DNA of 64,000 nucleotides from Chaenocephalus aceratus (Eukaryota; Chordata; Actinopteri; Perciformes; Channichthyidae), in the NCBI GenBank assembly GCA_023974075.1, contig CM043800.1, positions 22,510,218 to 22,574,217 on the forward strand, written 5' to 3'. Of this stretch, positions 11,115 to 22,513 are shown piece by piece (position 1 is the first letter of the stretch; each line of letters opens with the position of its first letter). The translations under genes and the position numbers were made by a program. The notes under the pieces were generated by a model. The model made no database searches. It was not told where the DNA came from and saw only the letters and a list, made by a program, of their open reading frames with translations.

Positions 11115-14100
11115 TTACATCTCTATCACGTTCAGTTCAAGTTTGGCGAGAACAGCGATGGCATCGTATCGCTTCATATGTCCGAGCAGCTTAGCCAGGT
11201 GCCCCACTGTCCAGTCGGGGTGCCTGCAGGTGACCCCCTCCAACACGGCTTTCAGCGGGCTCTTGCTCTCCTTCATGGAGTAAGTGTAAGTGATCCAGGT
11301 GGCGGGGAAGGAGCAGTGAGACGCCAGATGTTTGGTGGTTTTAACTCCATGGCTCTCTGGATCCAGCAATATCACCAGCTCTTCCAAAACATCCAGGTTG
11401 TCCAGCACGGTTTGTAAAGGTGCTGACAGGACGTTGGGACCTGAACAGGAAAATGATGGGGTGTAATTACTCAAGTACTGTACTTAAGTCAAATTTTGAG
11501 GTACATTTACTTTAGAAAAGTATATCCATTTTATGCTACTTTACATCTACTACTGCCAATATTGTACCTTTTACTCAACTACATTCACCCGACAGCTTTA
11601 ATTACTTTAATTTCCAGATTATTACAACATACAAAAGCTAGTGAAATGAACTTTGATATTATAGGTTAAGATATGCAGTAGCAGTACACATAGCAATTAA
11701 AATGACCTGAACCTTTATAGGCTGTGTAAATAATAAATAAACCATCAGTGTTTGCCATCAAAGCTCCATCTCTCCCCGTGTCTCTCTGAGTCCGGTTTCC
11801 AATTGCTTCGGAAGTTTCCCTCACAGATACTTTAAGTATATTCTTATGCCAATGCTTATAATTTACCTAATCAAGCTTTTGAGTGCAGGACTTAAACTTT
11901 TTAATATATTTTTAAATGTAGTTTTGCTACTTTTACTTAAGAAAAATATCTCAGTACTTCTTCTACAACTCTCTGCTGTTCAGTGGGCCATACTCATCGA
12001 TACTCTTCCAGCAGATAATGATGTACTCATTATTATGTACACATTACTGATAACCCTTGATCTTATGAATGTCACAGACAGATTAAAATTGTAATTTCCA
12101 CTCACTGAGGAGGCCCTCCTGATCATTGTTACCAGTTGGAGCAGACAGGGGGGCGAACCCTGCGAAGGAAGATCTTCTGCTGTAACTCAACACTGTCTGC
12201 TGTCCTGTGTTAAACACAAGCATGAAATAAACAGTTATGATCAAAGCCAGAACCACCACAAGATGAAAACATTGTGGGGGGATCAAAACCATATTTGGAT
12301 ACGGATGTTGGTGTTTTCACAGACCCTCAATTGACTACAACTGAGGAATTTGATTTCCACTTGAATGCTTATTTATCTTTTTCAAACATTATCTCTCAAT
12401 ATGCACACCTCTTTTCCGCTTCCTGAAGATAAGACAAGCGCAGATCACAACAAGTGTGATGGAAATTAGGATGACTAACGGTACGGCCCCTGCAGAAATA
12501 GAAACAAAAAAAATGTAGAGAAACAAATAAAATGTGTCTTTCTCCCCCATAATCAAGAGTGGGCTTGCTTACACATCGGTGCGCCGGGACTGGGTGGGAA
12601 AGTACCTCCTTCGTTTATCTGAGTCTGAAATGAAACAGTAACATGTATGGGTGAAGTCATCTCTAACCCAGACTAAAGATAAAATCACACCCGAAACCAT
12701 GTTACTCTCAACTATACACACAATTTACTTTAAAGGAACATTTAATGGCTTTGCTATTCTTGTAAGCTTATTTTTTTTTAAAAAGCATATGGAATTTGGA
12801 ATTCTTTTTTTGTAAAGTGCCTGAAATATTCTAATAAGAGAGGTAATTTCCTGACACAAATGACTAAGTATTTGGCTGCTTTCATTACAATCCGCACAAG
12901 TAGGGCAGACTTTATTGGTGGTTGGAGGGCCTGACTGAGCATCTACAGTGTGAGTGTCATCACTACAGCATGTTTCTGACTGGACGAATAGGACTTGTTG
13001 CAACAGTCCCCAGTTCCCCCTACTTGGCCTGTTCTTCACACTTTAATAGGGTAAAGGGAAAAAGAGACCACTTGGATTACCGTTGGTCTAATGCTGAGAA
13101 AAGTTGAAACATGCTTCGATGTTGGTACCTGAGGAGGAAAATAGAAACTGGGATCATATACACCAATCAATTAATAACGTCATTAGTAATACCAATACTA
13201 ATGCTTACAGACAGTTTACTTACTGTGCCAGGAACTCCGGTCGTTCCGCTTCTAGAGAAATAAAAAAAAGCAATAGAACAGTGGTGTAAAGTAACTAAGT
13301 ACATCTACTCAAGTACTGTACTTGAGTACAATTTTGAGAAACTTGTACTTAACTTAAAGTGGACCTATCATGCTATATTTGAAACATATATTGTAGGGCC
13401 ATACCTATATAAAGTATATAAACAGATCCTGCATTTTAGCCATGCCTCATTTCGCTCTATTTGCTCTTTCCAGCCCTGTTTTTGCAGGGGGCTGATTCTG
13501 TGAGCTTCAACTGACCACACCCCCTGCAGGAGAGGGGTGTTGGAAGTTACTTTGGCATTAGGGCAGGGATATCTAGATACTTTCCAAGGTTTGACATAAT
13601 GAATTGTGCTACTTTTAAAGAAAGCAACGATGTTTTCAAATATGTAATCAAAATGCTCCTCAAAAACACTATCGAAGCAGTTCCTGCCGTTGCTACGTTA
13701 GTTCAAACAGTAACAACGGACTATTTTTTAAATCAATAAAATCATTTTCTAAATCCATAAAAGCATTTCAATTAATATTGGGAGTCATGACGTTACTTTG
13801 TTGAGAATGTGGCCATGTAATAAGCGGGATAATGTGCAGCGACTTGGTCATTATGGGGAATCCGACAGGATCTAGATCCTTCCGCTTCGCGTCGGGTTCC
13901 TGATCAGCCTGTCGGTGTTCTTTTCCCCATAATGACCGCGTTGCTGCACATTATCCCTTACATATGATTATATAGAGTCATTATTCATTTGTTTTAAAGC
14001 AGGAGGCGCAAACGCTTGCCTCGAGGTAAATAGTGTACTTTTACTTATCTAATACCTTTAGTTACTTTACAGATTGGGATTAATGATGTGAAATATAATC

Positions 14101-15594
14101 AACTAATTCAAACTAGCTGCACCTTTACCAGCTTTGATAACACTTTAATTCATCAATAATTATAATCAAAGCATATCATATACAGTATATTATTCTGAAA
14201 TGGACCAATTTGCAGAAGGAGTACTTTTACTTTGGGTACTTTACATTAAATTACATTACATTACATGTCACTTGTTAGACGCTTTTATCCAAAGCGACTT
14301 ACATACATTCTTTAAGTGTCTTGCCCAGGGACACAACGACATGCTGACTCGAACTTGCTATCCCCTGATTCAAAGTTCAGCGCACTATTCCACTGAGCCA
14401 CAGCCTCCCTCCTACTTTATGTATATTTTGATGCTAATACTTTTGTACTTTTACTCGAGTAACATTTTGAATATAGGATTTTTAACAGAGTATTCCTACA
14501 ATCTGTACTTCTACTTTAACTTAAGTACAAGATCTGAGTGTACTTCTCAGTTGTGGTTCTAGACCAATTTTACTGGGGGGGGGGGGGGGGGGCAGGCTGG
14601 GGCCAGTTATTTCATGAGAGGGTTAAAAAGACAAAGACAGTATATAAAGTAATTTTGTAAAATAAACATAAAATACAGTAATTGGTATTTGTTTTTGTAA
14701 AGGTATTTGTTTTGGTAAATTTAAGTTACAGTCCTTTGTTTCAGTAGTTCTTTTCGTTTAGAGTATTTGTTTTAGTAATTTTAAGTGACAATTTCATAAA
14801 AAAACAGTATTTGCTTTTATAAGGTAATGAACAGTTTAATCTCCACTGTAAATCCGGGTCTCTGATTTGATTTAGTTCCAATAAATCGTAATATTGTAAC
14901 CTATTTTTTGGATGGGGGCCACAGGGGGGGTCCCTGGTTGCCCCCCTAGAACCGCACCTGCTTCTCCCATCTCTGTCACTTTTTTTCTTTAAATACTGTT
15001 TTTTTAGGCTATTTCTTGTGAAAACACAACGCGGTCTTTAATGGTATGATGTGTCCCACTACGTGGTAGGTAAACGTATCATTTTGTTGGTGCGTGATGT
15101 GTCTAACAGTTCGTAGTTACTGGAGTAGGCTCGAGCACAAAGTAAATGTCATTTGTCCCTTTTAAAGTCATATCGACTGTACAGTGTATTCTAATTTGGT
15201 TACATTATCAAACTCTTCTTACCCTGGATCTTCGCACTGGATGTCAGTAGTTATCGTACACGGACTCGACACTTTAAACCCGGGTCGACATGAAGCACAG
15301 GGTCGACAAAATGCGCTGCTTCCATCATTAAAAGTGTTTTCTTTGCACAGCGTGTTGCCGACTTCGTGTCGTCCTCCGTCGTCATCATGTCCACAGTTAG
15401 GTGTGACTTGGTATCCTTGGTCGTAAAAATAGCAATATAATAGCATACAGTAGGCTATGATAGAATAGAAAATAATATTATTCAAAATAATACATACCTG
15501 GTTTTATAGGACACGACACGCATGTTGATATTCGTGTATCCCAATAGGTTGTAGAAGGGCATATTTCAGAGTGCAACAAGCGGAGAGTAGACAT
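11115..15594 (-). CDS. igflr1: igflr1, TNFR-like receptor (7 exons recognised)
   Basis: Type I membrane receptor. IGFLR1 in mammals binds IGF-like family proteins. Exons, 5' to 3' on the minus strand: 15594-15498, 15415-15223, 13251-13224, 12624-12606, 12489-12409, 12204-12106, 11440-11115; 843 nt, all junctions in phase, 280 residues from the ATG at 15594-15592. The first two exons carry Cys-rich repeats (EICPSTTYW, STCVSCPIKPG, FCRPCASCRPG). Two tiny linker exons follow, then one transmembrane exon (AVPLVILISITLVVICACL followed by a basic stop-transfer RKRKR). The last exon matches the human IGFLR1 C-terminus closely (LDNLDVLEELVILLDPE; TTKHLA; YTYSMKESKSPLKAVLE). No signal peptide is visible: the first exon abuts a DIRS-like retrotransposon exactly at its candidate ATG. 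Human IGFLR1 also lies next to KMT2B. Confidence 0.88.
11460..11980. mobile_element. hAT-like MITE copy in an igflr1 intron
   Basis: Begins with TACTCAAGTACTGTACTTAAG-type sequence and ends with TTTTACTTAAGAAAAATATCTCAGTAC. The ends are inverted relative to each other. The same terminal sequence recurs at 13283 and 14440-14545, so this is a dispersed family. Exact ends and target duplication are not clear. Confidence 0.55.
13279..14560. mobile_element. second copy of the same MITE family, with inserts
   Basis: The left side reads AGTGGTGTAAAGTAACTAAGTAC and the right side carries the inverted counterpart (TTTACTTTAACTTAAGTAC region). Between them sit unrelated pieces: a near-palindrome at 13825-13958 and a conserved fish repeat at about 14245-14410 (GACGCTTTTATCCAAAGCGAC). 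This is therefore a composite insertion within the large igflr1 intron. Confidence 0.5.
13825..13958. repeat. inverted repeat with long arms
   Basis: The left arm GCGGGATAATGTGCAGC...GGTCATTATGGGGAA (to 13860) is complementary to 13923-13958. The GC-richer loop contains CCGACAGG and its partner CCTGTCGG. It is probably a foldback element or the paired ends of a short MITE. Confidence 0.6.
14575..14592 (+). repeat. poly-G run of 18
   Basis: Homopolymer of 18 G at the right edge of the composite MITE. It is a site of likely length polymorphism or sequencing error. Confidence 0.9.
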
Positions 15595-15887
15595 AACTAT
15601 AGGTTACGTAAGTAACCCCACACTTAGAGTAACATGAAGTGAGATGTCTCACTATGGGATGCGCCTCATCGCGGAGCAAACAGAAGCATCAATCTCATTA
15701 CGCCAATCCTGATTGGCTGGTGATCTTGACGTCAGCGTCAGGGGAAATCACCCCCTATAAGTAGCTTGCGCCACAACGCATGCGTCATTCAAAATAAGCA
15801 CCTCTTCTCGCTTCACCATAGCAAGGAGGGCCGTCTGGTGAGACATCTCACTTCATGTTACTCTGAGAACTGGGGTTACGTAAGTAA

Positions 15888-17246
15888 CAGTGGCGGCCGG
15901 CCCATAGGGGGGCTAGGGGCGCCGCCCCACCTCTTCCCACATACAAAAACAAATATTTAAAAAAATATGTAATTAAAAAAAATATATATTTTATATTTTT
16001 ATTTGTAATGAACAAGGTAAATATCATACAATTGGTATCATTAAAATGTATAATCTACAATAAAATCTCGTTTAAAATTGTGTTACGATGTCTAAAGTTA
16101 CTGATAAGTCACATGTTTCCTGCCTGGCCTTGCCCATGGCATTAGTTTATCATTACCGGGCGGAGCCCCCGAGCCAAACAGCAGCAACCAGCACGTTGCA
16201 AAAGTCTCAATAGTAAACTGTGCCGCCGAAACATAATTTCAGCCAATCAGCGCCGTCAAATATTTTGGTCACGAGGGCGCTCACGTTGGAGCCCACGTTG
16301 CTTACGTGAGTTGTTGTTTAGACTCGTGAGTGACCAAGGTGACGCAGTAGTTGGATGAGAATAGTGTGCAGGTGGAGTCGGCGGACCTCGGTCCGCACCC
16401 AATTCCGTGCAAGAGCTACTCTCCAATCCTTTCGAAAGGAGAAGTTTGGGAGATAAATTGATACTTAAAGACCTTGGACCGGACCAACCCGATTTGTATA
16501 TATCACAGCAAGCTCATGAAAAAGACAAAACGTATCAACAAGGCTTCTCACATGGCTAGCTGGATGCAAACGATGCAAACAGGTAAATGCTATCTTTTGT
16601 TTCCCATGCTTGCTCTTCAAACAGCCGGGGACAGATACGATCTGTTCAGAAACTAGACAAAAGTTACACAAATACAAACCACAGACTGTCTGTGTCATGG
16701 AGAATACAGTCGCTGGTTTATTTATGTCTGTATAGGCCGTTGTTGTGAGTGTGGATGGTCGGAGCATATATAACGTTAGCTTAGCCAAGCTCCATTCAGA
16801 AAAAAAGCATTCTAAAAGGTTTTTCGCCTGCCGTCTGTCTGCAGACTTGTCAAAGCATTAATTCATGGTTTTTACTAACCGGTATCAGTATGTTGTTACG
16901 TCGGCATCATTTAGAAACGTGTATTACAATTTAATCACGGTAAAATATGTTCATTTTGTTGTAGTTGTAGCTCCGGAGCCAGCGCGTCTTGTTTGAATGA
17001 TGCGAGTAAACACAGCTGGCAGCCGCGGTGAAACTCGAGCGACTAGAGCGATGCGATAGGAGCGTTAACTCTAGAGCGAAGCGAATATTCGCATTGTGTC
17101 CGGTCTGAACGCAGCATTAAAGCGAGCTCCGCGCTGCACTGGAAACGCGCCATTACATCACCAGAAGTCCTAATTTAAGGGGTCATTTCATTTTTACTTA
17201 CTATATCAACAGCCCCACCAAAAATATTTTTCACCAGCCGCCACTG
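15888..17246. mobile_element. non-autonomous hAT element inserted in the DIRS-like element
   Basis: Ends CAGTGGCGGCCGG and CAGCCGCCACTG, flanked by a perfect 8-bp target duplication, GTAAGTAA, at 15880-15887 and 17247-17254. It carries no transposase-like frame and measures 1,359 bp. It splits the internal complementary region of the DIRS-like element, so it is younger than that element. Confidence 0.93.
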
Positions 17247-17349
17247 GTAAGTAACCTATAGTTCTCATTCATAACACTCCGTTCGATGTCTCACTATGGG
17301 ATATTTTAGCTCCCGTATTGCCAGACGAGCTTATCTCGAAAATCACCGA

Positions 17350-18717
17350 TCAACCAGAATTTAACAGGTAGAGTCCCGACTCAACAAGGTGCCCAGCCCT
17401 GCTCGGGCGAGGACCAGCCGCTGCACAGATGTCTTGGATGGAAACATCCTTGAACAAAGCCCAGGATGTAGCCAGGCCCCGAGTCGAGTGAGCCCGCAGA
17501 CCCTGCAAATTCTGACTCGTATAGGCCAAAGCAATTGCCTCCACAATCCAGTGGGAGAGCCGTTGCTTAGTAACAGGCTTACCCTTGTGAGGGTTAGCCC
17601 AGGACACGAAGAGTTGGTCATTAAGACGAAGCTCCTTTGATCTGTCCATATATGTGTGCAAAGTCCGGACTGGACACAACAGATCCTGCTGCTGCTCCCC
17701 GGAGGAAACCAGCGGCAGAGGAAATGCCTCAATGTCAATTGGGGTACACGAACCAACCACCCTTGGTGTAAAGGCAGGGTTGGGTTTCAACAACACTCTC
17801 GTTTGCCCTGGGGCGAACTGAGTGCATGAGGGATGTACAGACAGTGCATGAATATCGCTGACCCGCTTGGCGGATGCCAGGGCCAGTAACAGCACTGTCT
17901 TGAGTGACAGATGTTTCATGTCAGCTCCTTCCAGGGGTTCAAATAGGGTCATTTTGAGCCCATTTAAAACCACTGCCAGGTCCCATAAGGGCACCAGCGA
18001 CCTGGAGACAGGGAGGAGCCTGCGAGCTCCCTTCATAAAACGGCAAACCGAAGGATGTTGGCTAGCCGTCTTACCCTCAAAGCCCACATGGCATGCAGCA
18101 ATAGCAGCCAGGTACACCTTGATCGTGGAGAAAGCTCTGTGTTTATCGATCAAGTCCTGTAGGAATGATAAAATCACCCCGACAGGACATTGAAAAGAGA
18201 TGTGTCCTTCTTGAAGGCACCACTCCTCAAACACCCTCCACTTACAGTCGTAAAGAGACCTGGTGGAGGATGCTCTCGCACTCTGAATAGTGTTTATCAC
18301 CTTCTGAGGGAGTCCTACTGTATTCAGATTGTACCACTCACGGGTCAGGCCCATAGTGCCCCGCACTCTGGGCGTGGGTGAAGGATCGCCCCCCCCGCCT
18401 GAGACAATCTGTCCCTGCGTGGTGGGGGCTGCCATGGCTGCCCGCACAACAGCTGATATATCTCCGCCAGCCCGTACGTTGCGGGCTAGGGCGGAACCAT
18501 CAGGATAAGTGTGTGGCGTTGCTCCTTTACTCTGGCCAGAGTTGGGGGTAACAGAGCCAGGGGTGGGAACGCGTACAGAGGACCCGGAGGTCAATCGTGT
18601 ACGAGTGCGTCCCCGCCTAACAGTGCGTTTAAATCGTGCATTAAAGAGAACAGCTGTCATTGAGCATTTTTTCTTTATGCGAACAGATTTAACGCGGCTC
18701 CGCCGTAACGCACCCAC
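17350..18717 (-). CDS. DIRS-like tyrosine recombinase (integrase)
   Basis: An open frame of 455 codons. The N-terminal 100 or so residues are basic and low-complexity, and the recombinase fold begins near the SARASSTRSLYDCKWRVFEEW region. Visible catalytic landmarks are the first Arg in LASAKRVSDIHAL, the HxxR box in AHSTRGLA and a candidate Tyr in GLYLLNSG at the very end. In DIRS retrotransposons this enzyme integrates a circular DNA copy by site-specific recombination instead of using a DDE integrase. The C-terminal segment around the Tyr (GPRPSRAGHLVES) looks altered, so activity is doubtful. The true start inside the retrotransposon transcript is unknown; the first Met is used here. Confidence 0.82.
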   Translation of the reverse strand: MGALRRSRVKSVRIKKKCSMTAVLFNARFKRTVRRGRTRTRLTSGSSVRVPTPGSVTPNSGQSKGATPHTYPDGSALARNVRAGGDISAVVRAAMAAPTTQGQIVSGGGGDPSPTPRVRGTMGLTREWYNLNTVGLPQKVINTIQSARASSTRSLYDCKWRVFEEWCLQEGHISFQCPVGVILSFLQDLIDKHRAFSTIKVYLAAIAACHVGFEGKTASQHPSVCRFMKGARRLLPVSRSLVPLWDLAVVLNGLKMTLFEPLEGADMKHLSLKTVLLLALASAKRVSDIHALSVHPSCTQFAPGQTRVLLKPNPAFTPRVVGSCTPIDIEAFPLPLVSSGEQQQDLLCPVRTLHTYMDRSKELRLNDQLFVSWANPHKGKPVTKQRLSHWIVEAIALAYTSQNLQGLRAHSTRGLATSWALFKDVSIQDICAAAGPRPSRAGHLVESGLYLLNSG

Positions 18718-18799
18718 AGCGGACTCACGATCCTTGGATGTGGAGTCCAGTCTGCATAGAGTGGTGCACCTCTGGACAGTAGTTCTGTCCCAAGGTGCA

Positions 18800-19140
18800 T
18801 CACTCCCGATACCTGTGTCGTCTGCCGCTCCAAGGGATCAGTTTGTGTGCCAGTGTGTGTGACTGGGGACCACGCAACCTCCCTTGGCGGTTCATACACG
18901 ATATCGTGTTGTCTGTCCTCACGAGGACATGGTGTCCTCTGAGAGAAGGCAGGAAGCGTTTTTTAGGGTGGGGAACACCGCTAAAAGCTCCGGGTAATTT
19001 ACTTGCGCCCGCTGGAGGTCTCTGCTCTAGAGACCTCTCACCGGCGACCTTCGTAAATACCCTATCAGCCTGTCTGACATGCGTCCGTGGTGACCACCTT
19101 CCGTGAAAGGACAGCACCCGTAGGCGCGTCCCGCACTAGA
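18800..19140 (-). pseudogene. DIRS RNase H remnant, frameshifted
   Basis: Reading downward on the minus strand gives VVTTDA, then VNYPELLAVFPTLK, then in another frame FLPSLRGHHVLVRTDNT and INRQG-like CMNRQGRL. These are the RNase H motifs of fish DIRS polyproteins. In-frame stops and at least one frame change break it. The reverse transcriptase that should precede it is not found. Confidence 0.7.
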
Positions 19141-19429
19141 AAAGTCGGGTGTAGTGTCACTACGCATTACATAATAACCAATACTCTCTTAGTTTTATTA
19201 TGAGCCCCATGTTGAGCGGGTGCTTTACGAGGACATTTGTCTGCGTAATCTGACTCTGCTCGGCGGGCATTATAGATAAAACCCTTCTTTCTAGGAGAGA
19301 GAGGGCCTCTCTCTCTCCAGAATATGGGTTGACTCTCTCTGGGCTTGTGAAAACAGATAAAGTATAACTGTTTTGAGAAGCCCAGGCAGATGTCGTGAGT
19401 ATCTCCTGCTGTATGCTCCTTAGAGCCAG

Positions 19430-19680
19430 CTGAGATGTCACGCTTACGGCTCCAGCCGGTACTGCGCATGCGCGTGACGGTGGTGCCCTTACAGCTCCAG
19501 CCGGCACTGCGCATATGTGTGACGGTGGTGCCTTCACAGCTCCAGCCCGTGCCGGTGGTACCTTTACAGCTCCAGCCGGCACTGCGCATGCGTGTGACGG
19601 TGGTGCCCTTAAAGCCCCAGCCGGCACTGCGCGTGCGCGTGGCGGTGGTGCCTTCACAGGCCCGTCAATGATCCGCCTTT
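19430..19680. repeat. minisatellite in the DIRS-like element, about 60-bp and shorter units
   Basis: Repeats of CTCCAGCCGGCACTGCGCATG and GTGACGGTGGTGCC type, about five copies with variable spacing. On the minus strand they encode runs like CAVPAGAV and KAPPS. The array occupies the place where reverse-transcriptase sequence would be expected. Confidence 0.8.
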
Positions 19681-19925
19681 TGAGAGATGCCGTAGCTGCT
19701 CTCAAAAGGGGGAAGAATTGGCGGGCTGTTTATTGGTTTTATTGATTTTCTTTTCATTTTTTTGAGCTGCGCCCTCGGCCTGAAGCCTGGATGCGTCAGC
19801 GGCAAATGTTTTATGACAGAGGAATCAATCAGCATGTGACATGTGTTTGTGCGGACTTGAGGATGGTGTTTAGGCATCTCTCGAGGCGGCGGGAACACAT
19901 TCACGGAGGGGAGAAGGAGGGGCTG

Positions 19926-21297
19926 TCACACCGCTCGCTTCTTCTTACTCGACTGCTGGCCGAAATTCTGGGTTGGCTGAGCCTGAGCTGCAGCCGGAAC
20001 CGGAGATTTTCTCGGCCAACTTACCCTTGTCTTCAGCCTGGGCTGGGGACTCGGGGTGGGCTGCGACCTCTGCGTCTTCGGTGTTTTAAACCGAGCAGAG
20101 TTTGAGGCAGCTTGGGCAGAGGACTGCTGCTGCGAGAGCAGCGGCTGGACCCTTCGAGGGAGGCAGAGGTGGAGTGCCTCATCCTCCCTCTTCTTCGTCT
20201 CACACCTCCTTTGCATGGAGGCGAGAGCGGAGCCAAAAATTCCCTCGGGAACGATGGGCATATCCAGCACATCCTCCTTTTCCCGGTCTGGGAGAGTGGT
20301 GAGGTTGAGCCATCTCGCTCTTTCCTGCACCACCATGATCCCAATTGCCTTGCCCGTGGCCACGGAGACAGATGTCCGTGACCGCTGCCATCTCGTCCAG
20401 AGTGGCTGCCCCTGGGTTACCCGACAGGTCCTCGCAGAGCTCCGCTTGGTAGGCGGTTTACAGCGAGGACACATTCAGGGCCCTGGCGGACAACGCTGCC
20501 GCTTTGTAGGCCTTTTCAGTCATTGCTGACTGAAAACGGTCCGACTTTGCTGGCAGCGTGGGGTTTCTGCTTGGTGACGGGCCCACCTTTGGTAGAAGGT
20601 GAGCCGCTACCAGCGGTTCCATGGGCGGCATGCAGAGCAGGCCGAGCTTCTCCATTCCCTCACAGTCTAGGGAGGAGGCACCCTGGATTGGGACCTTGTT
20701 GCTGAAGGGCCGGTCTCTCCACGAGACCGACACCTCATCCAACATCTCCGGGAAGACTGGAAGGAGTTGTCTCTTTTTCCCCGCTGCTTGGGGAAGATGT
20801 TTTCCCTCGTAGCGGGACATGGAGGTCTCCTTGGCCATTTCGGGCCACGGGATGTTGAGTCTGGCCGCAGCGCGTTTACACACGGCCTGCAGGTCCATGC
20901 TCAGACCGGGCGAAGCTGGTGTGCTATCGCCCGGGAGAACAGCACTTGCCTCAGGCTTTGCAGCCTGAGCCAGTGACATGAAGGTGTCCTCTTCCTGTTC
21001 ATCCGATTCGGACAGGAGGAACGCCAGGGCGTCCTCCTCTTCGTCCTCCTCGTAGTCAGGCCCGAGGACATCCTCCGCGGGTGAGACCATGGTGAGGTCT
21101 AACCGGGAGCCCCAGCTTGGTGGAGCGCGGGAAACCGTTCCCGCGTGTCTTGCCGTCACCGGGTCCCGGCCTGTAAGGGCGCGGGATTCCGGTTCTATAG
21201 CCATAGCAGATAGTGAGCCCCAGACCGACACGGAGAGGGGCTCACTCTCTGTGGCGGACGCCCCCGTGTCCTGACTGCCGGTCGGCGGGTCCGACAT
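19926..21297 (-). pseudogene. DIRS gag-like frame, split in two
   Basis: Two overlapping frames, 21297-20458 and 20474-19926, read as one Gag-like protein with a frame change near 20460. The N-terminal part is acidic (DYEEDEEEDALAFLLSES) and continues with RLNIPWPEMAKE and KAYKAAALSARALN. The second part has ERARWLNLTTLPDREK and a basic tail. Gag of DIRS elements packages the RNA. The frame change may be programmed or may be decay. Confidence 0.65.
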
Positions 21298-21519
21298 AGG
21301 GGGGTCCTGTTCCGACAGGCTAGCTTGTCGAGCTAACCGTCGGCGGAGGCTCTTAACAGTGAAGCGGAAGCAATGTCCGCATGAGCCGGGGTTGTCGATA
21401 GCGCCTCGGGCGTGTTCCAGCCCGAGGCAGGACGAACAGACCTGGTGTGTGTCTGTGCCCTATATCTTCAACCCACAGCCGCAGAGTCGAGCCACTGAGT
21501 CCCTGACTCCTCTGGTGTG

Positions 21520-22127
21520 AGGGAGATGGGCGTCCATCTTGGCCGCCTCGTGGCACGGGTGCAAAATGCTGCAGCAAGGCTCTTAACTGGCACACGGAAG
21601 TTTGACCACATTTCCCCTGTTTTAGCTTCTCTCCACTGGCTGCCAATTTATTTTAGGATCCATTTTAAAATTATTTTATTTACTTTTAAATCCCTAAATG
21701 GCATGACCCCACCATACCTTGCTGAGCTGCTACAGCATTACACGCCGAACCGCCCTCTCAGGTCAGCGGACCAACTGCTCCTGAAGGTGCCTAAAACCAG
21801 GTCAAAGCTCAGAGGGGACCGTTGCTTCTCTGTAGCGGCTCCCAAACTGTGGAACGCTCTGCCCCTGGAGATCAGACAGGCCTCCACACTGCCTGCTTTT
21901 AAATCGCTTCTTAAAACCCACCTCTTCTCCTTAGCGTTTAAACATTTGGCGTTTCAACATCTTTTAGAGTGTTGCTTTTTTGCATTTAAATTGTTTTTTG
22001 TTTTTACTTGTACTTGTTTTTATGGTGTGTGAGCTGAGCTGTGTTTTATCTATTTGTCTGTACAGCACTTTGGTCTGGAGGTTTAAAGTGCTTTATAAAT
22101 AAAGTTGTATTATTGTATTGTATTGTG
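21520..22127 (+). mobile_element. 5'-truncated L2-like LINE insert
   Basis: Encodes the C-terminal tail typical of L2-like reverse-transcriptase proteins: RVQNAAARLLTGTRK, then ISPVLASLHWLPI, then APKLWNALPLEIR. It is followed by a short 3' UTR (AGCACTTTGG...TTTATAAATAAAG) and a terminal (ATTGT)n tail. It lies within the DIRS-like element, upstream of its gag-like frame. Confidence 0.8.
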
Positions 22128-22513
22128 GAGAGGGCCCGCTCTCGACAGGTGGGACGGGAGAAAAGATAAAACCACCTTGTCCTTAATCCGGAGAAAAGGA
22201 CAGTGTGGGTCTTTTATTCCCGGATAATACTGACTGGTGTGGCAGTATGCTCCTTTTTAATCCTTTTCCCCTCCGTGGAGGAGAGAAAAGAAAAAAACTT
22301 CCTCGCTACCGTGGTGTCGGTAGAGAGGGAGCGAGCTAGCAACAGGTGTGCTGCTAGCTTAAAAAAATCTGACCTACCTTACTTTCCGGGGAAGAGAAGG
22401 GCGAGGTCGATTTTAATACTAACTGGCGTTAGTACTACCGTCTTCCTGCGAAGCAGAAGGAGTAGCCGGCGAGCGCCCGTCGACCGAAATGGGTATTTGG
22501 GTTCAGTCTGTGG

